Shown here: in pieces, positions 61,595 through 64,000 of the stretch
How positions within the stretch are numbered: the stretch's first letter is position 1
Layout of the letters: every line of letters starts with the position of its first letter
NCBI RefSeq assembly: GCF_027744825.2
Contig: NC_071334.1
Coordinates: forward strand, 37,169,937 to 37,233,936
Length of the DNA stretch: 64,000 nt
Direction of reading: 5' to 3'
Origin: Synchiropus splendidus
Taxonomy: Eukaryota > Chordata > Actinopteri > Syngnathiformes > Callionymidae
Made by a program: the position numbers and the translations under genes
Notes under the pieces: model-generated
Told to the model about the DNA's origin: nothing
Databases searched by the model: none
What the model saw: the letters and a program-made list of their open reading frames with translations, nothing else

Positions 61595-63370
61595 AACAAT
61601 TTATATTTGTAGCAACTAAGTAGGCCAATCTAATCGCTAATCTGATCGCACATATCACACATTTGGTCATTACAACCTGTCATTGAAAAATAGGTATATG
61701 GATATAAAACCTATTGTACTGTACATGCATGTTGTGTAAAAATGACCTTCTGGATGGTGAGACTGCAGACATCAGATGTCTATGTTGGACAGTATTGACA
61801 GTGAAAGTTGCGTCAGATGTGAGAGATGACATAAGATGTGAAGGTGGGACAATTAGTTTCTTAAAAAGTAAACATTTCTTAAAATTAATTACATGTTAAC
61901 AGACATATTTTATGAGAAATAACTGCAATAACAATACATCACAACATTTCATTTTAAAGTTGTTGAGGAAAAACGTGTGGGGTGAAAAATGACCCCACTC
62001 AATTACATTCCTTGCTCTCTCTTTATTCTTGAAAATTTCAGAAACCCATACACCTTGCGGTAGTTATTGCATTCTCAATAATCATTCTAAACATCATCTA
62101 GTCAACACATCCTTACTCCCATGGCATCATATATTGAGTGTGGGAAAATTGCCTTTTGCATACACAGACGAAAAAGCAGCCATCGGCATCGCATATTGAA
62201 ATATTGAAATAAAGACGTTTGGGTTAAGGTAAACCATGGGATGGCGCGCCAATCATTCTACGTTTAGCCACAGCTTATGGGGTTCATTCATTCTATGTTT
62301 AATAGCGTGTGAAATTGCTATTTAAAGAACGGCTATGCGTTTTAGTCACAATGACCATCACTAAGGAGGAGATTCACGTAAGGGGCTATAAATAGCAACT
62401 GACATCCAGCCCCTCCTCTCTCCCCAGAATGCCCCCCGCACTTGCGCATTCCCGGATCTCCGCGTGTGCTGCTCGTCACACGCATCACCACGCCCCGCAT
62501 GTGGTGCTCCACACAATTCACACCCACACCTGGAGTTATATGGAAGGAAAACGTGTTTTTTTTTTCTCTCCTCCTGTGCATGCTCCATGCGGGCACACAC
62601 AACGCACAATCAACCGTTCTTTCAGTCCACTGAAACACCTATGCATATCATTTTACGCTGAAAGCTGCCTTTTTCATCAGTATAGGATACATTACGCAAT
62701 GGGAGTAAGGAAGGGTTGATCTCATAGAATGTTGTACTACATCTTCAACAAACAGAAATACCTGTTTGTGGAGAGAACTTTTAAAGCTTTTTATTAATCG
62801 CCTTGTGATGTTCCTTATGCATGGATGCTTATCAGGACTGGGTTTTGAACAACTAAAAAAAACTGCTCAATGATCTATTTTGTCCAAATGTGTTTTGGCT
62901 TTATTTGAGTAGTGAGAACTTTTTTCCCAACCTGCACGTCAGTGCTCATAGCAGTGTTTCAATAACTTTCATTATGATCAGCAGATAATTAATCACAATT
63001 TCCAGCATTTCAAGAATGTGAGCACTTTCAAGGATTTTAAGCACCCTTATGAATCCTGTAAACATCTGCAACAGGCAAATTGTTACTAGTGTTTACCCAG
63101 ACACAGCTCAAGATGTCCAAAACAACAGAATCCAACAGTACACTGCATTCATTGATCTCTAGCTGAAATATGTAACTGCACACTTCCGGATCCTAATTCA
63201 TTTCAGACCTCTAGTAAGTTTAAAGGAGTTACACACTCAACCTGTAGAGAAAACTGCAGCACTTCACCATCTTACCTTTTCTTGAGCAGCTGTGTGTACG
63301 TCTTGACCAGGTAATCTGTGATGTTATGACTTGTCAGATTTTGGAGGATGTCTCCAGTTGGTCTCTTTAT
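37176..63370 (-). CDS. abca7: ABC transporter subfamily A member 7, C-terminal half (19 exons, 5' part beyond window)
   Basis: Full-length ABCA transporters move lipid at the plasma membrane; ABCA7 supports phospholipid efflux and phagocytosis. Nineteen minus-strand exons (listed separately) total 2556 nt, 851 codons plus stop, in one phase. They cover the end of extracellular domain 2, transmembrane domain 2 and complete NBD2: Walker [10 protein letters not shown]-loop CPQFDA, signature YSGGNKRK, Walker [13 protein letters not shown] across an exon border, H-loop TSH. The VFVNFA motif and a long tail ending TEETPL follow. Assignment to ABCA7 rather than ABCA1/ABCA4 rests on [34 protein letters not shown] and the presence of r3hdm4 and arid3a next door, as on human 19p13.3. 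The exon count and sizes match the last 19 exons of the ABCA1 group. The first half of the protein lies right of the window. Confidence 0.88.
37590..37640. repeat. Short piece of a common fish repeat
   Basis: TTGAGGACCGATTTGGACAC followed by CCCTGG resembles the end of an abundant dispersed element in fish introns. Only about 40 bases are recognisable. Confidence 0.35.
38285..38534 (-). CDS. abca7: abca7 exon: regulatory domain 2
   Basis: Encodes [17 protein letters not shown], then [20 protein letters not shown] and [24 protein letters not shown] is typical of the ABCA regulatory domain after NBD2. Confidence 0.94.
38790..38970 (+). mobile_element. L2-like LINE reverse transcriptase remnant
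   Basis: The plus-strand frame reads [20 protein letters not shown] and later a degraded stretch with [12 protein letters not shown]. This resembles the LGVxxDxxLxFxxHISxVxKxxF...HAFITSRLDYCN block of L2-clade LINE reverse transcriptases. It is degenerate and short. Confidence 0.45.
39541..39558 (+). repeat. Left terminal inverted repeat of the DNA transposon
   Basis: TTAAAGCAACACTTAAGA. The inner part AAAGCAACACTTAAGA is matched exactly, inverted, at the right end. Confidence 0.8.
39753..40225 (+). repeat. Three direct ~160-bp subterminal repeats
   Basis: Units begin near 39753, 39896 and 40060. Each carries GATTTATTGTACA, then ATGCAT/ATTTCA, CATTACA, an AATCCTT/GATCCTT-AGTTGA block, GTTCA-CA and ATGCA. 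Sequence identity is moderate, and the order of blocks is the same in each unit. Confidence 0.7.
40311..40608 (-). repeat. About two inverted copies of the same ~160-bp repeat
   Basis: Blocks of the left array reappear in inverse order and orientation: CTGCAGTGGAAATGCATGAC, GAACAAGAATAT, AAGGATCCTTTTTTA, TGCAATAAATCC, CTACAGTAGAAATGTATGA. The dyad centre is near 40265. This gives a large potential hairpin. Confidence 0.7.
41740..42560 (+). pseudogene. Spliced transposase relic (DGRMDSPG family), catalytic core deleted
   Basis: A good acceptor (TTAATTGCAG) opens an exon encoding [33 protein letters not shown] and TFFKIQD. After a frameshift/deletion comes EKDEVVVLG with a GTGAGA donor at 42002. 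A 24-nt exon at 42152-42175 encodes DGRMDSP. An exon from 42241 (acceptor TTTCATTCAG) reads [19 protein letters not shown]. Joined, these give the [19 protein letters not shown] motif of a family of transposase-like proteins common in fish. Next, [15 protein letters not shown] and, in another frame, [19 protein letters not shown] with [10 protein letters not shown] match the C-terminal end, so the middle including the expected catalytic residues is missing. It is not an active gene. Confidence 0.7.
42820..43124 (-). pseudogene. P2X7-type cytoplasmic (ballast) domain relic inside the transposon
   Basis: The minus strand reads [20 protein letters not shown] followed by [20 protein letters not shown] and [14 protein letters not shown]. 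The spaced Cys motif and the following helix resemble the C-terminal domain of the P2X7 receptor (LEELCCRKKPGACIT and on). After one frameshift, [15 protein letters not shown] matches the later AYR-F--W part. An in-frame TAG precedes it, so it is broken. Many fish and invertebrate single-domain genes of this kind exist outside P2X7. The function is unknown. Confidence 0.65.
43194..43430 (-). pseudogene. Possible upstream part of the P2X7-domain relic
   Basis: A 78-codon frame, highly basic at the start ([19 protein letters not shown]) and then helical ([20 protein letters not shown]), lies just upstream of the P2X7-type segment in the same orientation, and is interrupted by stops before it. 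It may be the N-terminal half of the same relic gene. I do not recognise it alone. Confidence 0.4.
43905..43922 (-). repeat. Right terminal inverted repeat of the DNA transposon
   Basis: The plus strand reads TCTTAAGTGTTGCTTTGA, the inverse of the left end with one mismatch in the outermost four bases. Confidence 0.8.
43923..45118. other. Rest of the abca7 6.6-kb intron
   Basis: About 1.2 kb right of the transposon. Plus-strand frames of 73 and 100 codons exist (44405-44626, 44012-44314), but neither resembles a family I know, and no splice structure supports them. Confidence 0.5.
45119..45211 (-). CDS. abca7: abca7 exon: MEECEALC segment
   Basis: 93 nt encoding [20 protein letters not shown] and [10 protein letters not shown]. 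Acceptor ATTGGACAG, donor GTAGTG. The following intron of about 6.6 kb holds the DNA transposon. Confidence 0.94.
45555..45658 (-). CDS. abca7: abca7 exon: Walker B, D-loop and H-loop of NBD2
   Basis: Encodes [20 protein letters not shown] and [14 protein letters not shown]. The catalytic Glu (DEP) and the H-loop His (TSH) are intact, so the domain looks competent for ATP hydrolysis. Confidence 0.94.
46345..46425. repeat. Dispersed repeat C, copy 2
   Basis: Contains CAACAGCTGTAGGCTGAGGC followed by GGGGTGAAGGTTTCT, related to 4968-5035. It lies just 3' of the abca7 signature exon. Confidence 0.5.
46457..46591 (-). CDS. abca7: abca7 exon: ABC signature of NBD2
   Basis: Encodes [17 protein letters not shown], the signature [18 protein letters not shown] and the first part of Walker B, PPVIFL. 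The donor GTTCGT departs from consensus. Its partner exon begins DEPTTG, so the junction itself is secure. Confidence 0.92.
46721..46862 (-). CDS. abca7: abca7 exon: Q-loop of NBD2
   Basis: Encodes [20 protein letters not shown] and [20 protein letters not shown]. The Q-loop Gln is present. [15 protein letters not shown] is closest to ABCA7. Confidence 0.94.
47138..47244 (-). CDS. abca7: abca7 exon: Walker A of NBD2
   Basis: Encodes [20 protein letters not shown] and [23 protein letters not shown] is an intact P-loop with the catalytic Lys. The acceptor CCTGGCAAATAG is weak but keeps phase 0. Confidence 0.94.
47567..47629 (-). CDS. abca7: abca7 exon: start of NBD2
   Basis: 63 nt encoding [20 protein letters not shown] and E, the beta strands before the P-loop. 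Acceptor TCTCCACAG, donor GTAAGC. Confidence 0.92.
47815..47944 (-). CDS. abca7: abca7 exon: TMD2-NBD2 linker
   Basis: Encodes [13 protein letters not shown], then [13 protein letters not shown] and [17 protein letters not shown] is the conserved linker before NBD2. The acceptor (ACCTTAAAG) has a poor pyrimidine tract, so the 5' edge is slightly less certain, but the phase works. Confidence 0.87.
48830..49050. repeat. Dispersed repeat B, copy 2
   Basis: Shares a series of ordered blocks with about 1430-1680: AGGTAGCGAGA, TACTGTCCACAG/TGTACACAGC, TGATCAAC, AGCCGTCATCAT-GTCAACA and AATATTC. Diverged; the family is not identified. Confidence 0.5.
49085..49660 (+). mobile_element. Possible decayed LTR or LTR-element end
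   Basis: Begins GTGTCATGTTTCTGTTTTCT and continues as a T-rich, CTGTTT/CCTGTTTT-rich stretch of the type that forms 5' ends of fish Ty3/Gypsy LTRs (compare the LTR starting TGTCATGATTC at 57246). No coding part, primer-binding site or second LTR is visible. Low certainty. Confidence 0.35.
49625..49700. repeat. Dispersed repeat D, copy 2
   Basis: TACAGTTGATAGATATTTGC then CAGATCACAAGTTGGTGAGA and AGGCCTTCT match 32975-33195 in order, orientation and spacing. Confidence 0.55.
50022..50075. repeat. Dispersed repeat C, copy 3
   Basis: GACAGCAACTCTCAGCAGAG followed by GTGCGATGAAGGTTTCCTCC, related to 4968-5035 and 46345-46425. Confidence 0.5.
50250..50440. repeat. Dispersed non-coding repeat next to an abca7 exon
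   Basis: Contains AGGGGTAACCAATCTGTTCC, GGCAGCAGTGGCTAC and AACCAATCAAGCACAC, typical of abundant fish TIR repeats related to the GGACCGGATTGGACAC type. The boundaries are unclear. Confidence 0.35.
50489..50618 (-). CDS. abca7: abca7 exon: last TMD2 helix
   Basis: Encodes [20 protein letters not shown] and the helix [19 protein letters not shown]. It corresponds to the SPLSWDLVGRNLFAM segment of ABCA1. Confidence 0.92.
50684..50807 (-). CDS. abca7: abca7 exon: [10 protein letters not shown] segment
   Basis: Encodes [11 protein letters not shown], then [20 protein letters not shown] and [21 protein letters not shown] is a hallmark of the ABCA1-like group. Confidence 0.93.
50872..51016 (-). 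CDS. abca7: abca7 exon: TMD2 helices
   Basis: Encodes [20 protein letters not shown] and [20 protein letters not shown], then LELFKDE. Acceptor CTCCTTTAG, donor GTATGT. Confidence 0.92.
51110..51705 (+). mobile_element. Rex1/CR1-like LINE fragment with reverse transcriptase 3' part
   Basis: The plus strand encodes [20 protein letters not shown], then, after a deletion and frame change, [40 protein letters not shown] and [16 protein letters not shown], then [20 protein letters not shown]. This is the late reverse-transcriptase region of Rex1/CR1-type LINEs. The 3' end has the CTAGTTGGTGGG...CCCCACTGACCATGGCAATA sequence and a GATTCTGATTCTGA tail, as at 34.3 kb. Broken and inactive. Confidence 0.85.
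51706..54320. other. abca7 intron segment without recognised element
   Basis: AT-rich. Contains (AAT)n near 52333-52356, the repeat-start signature CTAGGGCTGCACGATAATTG (near 52433) and (ATT)n stretches near 52760. No exon or coding relic is identified. Confidence 0.5.
54330..55541 (+). mobile_element. RTE-type LINE fragment
   Basis: The plus strand shows an endonuclease-side stretch with many frameshifts (for example GTGTCAGGAAGGGCATTCGG early on, then [20 protein letters not shown]) and a clean reverse-transcriptase frame: [77 protein letters not shown]. This is the RTE-clade signature. It stops abruptly at about 55541, where a Gypsy fragment in the opposite orientation begins. Confidence 0.9.
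55542..57246 (-). mobile_element. Ty3/Gypsy retrotransposon fragment: 5' LTR, gag and protease
   Basis: Read on the minus strand: an LTR start TGTCATGATTC at 57246; a gag start region ([20 protein letters not shown]); a capsid-like gag part ([40 protein letters not shown]); a shortened CCHC knuckle [12 protein letters not shown]; and an aspartic protease with [12 protein letters not shown]. It ends in [20 protein letters not shown] just before the RTE junction. Reverse transcriptase, RNase H and integrase are missing. Several frame breaks are present, so it is inactive. Confidence 0.88.
57716..57831 (-). CDS. abca7: abca7 exon: TMD2 helix
   Basis: Encodes [20 protein letters not shown] and [14 protein letters not shown], two membrane segments. 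The intron on its 3' side is about 6.7 kb and packed with retroelements. Confidence 0.92.
58326..58503 (-). CDS. abca7: abca7 exon: TMD2 helices and EER coupling segment
   Basis: Encodes a hydrophobic helix [20 protein letters not shown], then [20 protein letters not shown] and the start of the next helix [12 protein letters not shown]. The IEER..KAKHLQ segment is the conserved cytosolic loop of the TMD. Confidence 0.92.
58504..60438. other. abca7 intron, about 1.9 kb
   Basis: No exon or recognised element. A short stretch at 58840-59060 has a 40-codon open frame ([20 protein letters not shown]) without a family match that I can name. Confidence 0.5.
60439..60608 (-). CDS. abca7: abca7 exon: NNKGWH extracellular segment
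   Basis: Encodes [38 protein letters not shown] and [16 protein letters not shown]. The LPPGPAR string is the best single marker for ABCA7 against ABCA1 and ABCA4. Confidence 0.92.
60694..60768 (-). CDS. abca7: abca7 75-nt exon
   Basis: Encodes [18 protein letters not shown] and NSRDNVK, with an NSS sequon. Acceptor TCTGATGCAG, donor GTAAAT. In the family this segment precedes the VWFNNKGWH block, as it does here. Confidence 0.85.
60838..60943 (-). CDS. abca7: abca7 exon: RYGGFSLGG segment
   Basis: Encodes [20 protein letters not shown] and [23 protein letters not shown] is strongly conserved in ABCA1/ABCA7. It is followed by a 69-nt intron, the shortest intron in the window. Confidence 0.88.
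61013..61045 (-). CDS. abca7: abca7 33-nt exon
   Basis: A very short exon encoding [11 protein letters not shown], matching the FWVNEQR stretch of ABCA1/4/7. The phase is consistent on both sides (acceptor CTCAACAG, donor GTGAGA). Short exons of this size are usual here in the family. Confidence 0.88.
61046..63275. other. abca7 intron, about 2.2 kb
   Basis: Contains an A-run at 61566-61593 and a C-rich, CpG-containing patch at 62395-62540 that shows no promoter or exon signals I trust. No coding relic is identified. Confidence 0.5.
61566..61593. repeat. Poly(A) run, 28 bases
   Basis: Uninterrupted A run after AAATT. It may mark the tail of a retroposed copy, but no recognisable retroelement body precedes it. 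Confidence 0.85.
63276..63370 (-). CDS. abca7: abca7 exon: extracellular domain 2 segment
   Basis: Encodes [10 protein letters not shown], then [19 protein letters not shown] and KK. Two N-glycosylation sequons (NLT, NIT) fit a luminal/extracellular loop. Acceptor CTCCTACAG, donor GTAAGA. It is the most 5' exon I can place. Confidence 0.85.
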
Positions 63371-64000
63371 CTGTAGGAGATGTTGAAAAGTAACCCGATG
63401 CAAACATGCTCATCTCAATTAAATAGAAATTATGATTAATAACCGTAATTTCTGCACCTTCAAACTTTTTCCACTATTTGTCCTCTGCATTCACATCAGA
63501 ATTCTCATTTAACCATAATGTCTAAATTATCCTATCCTATTAATCCTATTAATTTCCTTCATCACTTCCTGACTCAAATCTGCCTCTTCATTGCTGTAGT
63601 CTCTCTCTCTCTCTCTCTCTGTATATATATATATATGATATCATCTTCAACGCATGTTTTCAAGCCGAGAACTGATGGACAACCCCCTTATTTCAGCCAA
63701 AGTGGACCTGGCAACCAGTTACTCCAGTTCATTCCACGATAGTTGGTACAAAATGATGTATAGTATTCACATTAGTGCCAATTGTGACTCTCCTGACTGA
63801 AGTCCTGACTGAAGTGTTGACAACACAGCAACCAGAAGACTGTGCTAACAGTCAATGTGGAGAGGTTCTGCGACAGCAGTACTGAACTTTATACGCAGTG
63901 ATCGTGCTTAATGGTCATCTCGTCTGACTTAGGAGCAGTGCTGAGACTAATGCGTTATTAAGTAACGTGTCATAGGGACTACGTTATTTTTTTGAGCAAC
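63371..64000. other. abca7 intron at the right edge
   Basis: No further abca7 exon is seen to the window end. It contains a (TC)n-(TA)n microsatellite at 63599-63637. Confidence 0.5.
63599..63637. repeat. Compound (TC)n(TA)n microsatellite
   Basis: About eleven TC units followed by GTATATATATATATAT. Confidence 0.95.

Noticed and set aside
62361..62719. Cluster of overlapping frames on both strands near 62.4-62.7 kb
   Set aside because: Local C-rich composition lowers stop frequency. The frames are mutually antisense and none has family similarity or splice support.
1..64000. CRISPR arrays, operons, tRNA or rRNA genes
   Set aside because: No regular spacer array, no clover-leaf with A/B boxes that I could confirm, and the gene structure is clearly that of a vertebrate nuclear genome.

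Overview
This window is vertebrate nuclear DNA, most likely from a ray-finned (teleost) fish. The genes are split by introns, the background is AT-rich, and the introns carry a teleost-type repeat mix: Rex1/CR1-like, RTE and L2-like LINEs, Ty3/Gypsy, short TIR elements, dinucleotide microsatellites and a large DNA transposon. There are no operons, rRNA, tRNA or CRISPR arrays that I can support.

Three protein-coding genes are recognisable, all on the minus strand. They were assembled exon by exon from splice sites, reading phase and similarity to remembered family members. (1) About 10.5-23.5 kb: the 5' part of arid3a, with two coding exons (200 codons in phase). The ARID DNA-binding exons are not visible and should lie left of position 1. 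A CpG-rich stretch at 23.1-23.75 kb with GC-box, octamer and CCAAT motifs and a good minus-strand splice donor is the best candidate promoter and non-coding first exon. (2) 27.6-31.5 kb: a complete r3hdm4 gene in eight coding exons (256 aa) with an R3H domain. (3) 37.2-63.4 kb, running off the right edge: the 3' half of an ABCA-subfamily full transporter, best identified as abca7. Nineteen exons give 2556 nt in a single phase, covering the end of extracellular domain 2, the second transmembrane domain, a complete nucleotide-binding domain 2 and an unusually long C-terminal tail. Human ABCA7, R3HDM4 and ARID3A lie close together on 19p13.3, so the window is a conserved neighbourhood.

Mobile DNA dominates the rest. 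The abca7 intron at 38.5-45.1 kb holds a roughly 4.4-kb DNA transposon (about 39,541-43,922) with matching terminal inverted repeats. It has a subterminal array of direct and inverted ~160-bp repeats and a spliced transposase relic with intact splice sites, including a 24-nt micro-exon. Tail-to-tail with the transposase is a degraded gene for a P2X7-type cytoplasmic (ballast) domain. This is the most unusual object in the window. The abca7 intron at 51.0-57.7 kb holds a Rex1/CR1-like LINE tail, an RTE LINE fragment and, abutting it in the opposite orientation, a Ty3/Gypsy fragment with LTR, gag and protease. Smaller elements include a 461-bp TIR element at 17.26-17.72 kb, a second Rex1/CR1-like tail at 34.0-34.3 kb and several dispersed repeat families present more than once.

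The three host genes do not form a pathway: a B-cell/E2F-type transcription factor, a poorly known R3H protein and a lipid/phagocytosis transporter.
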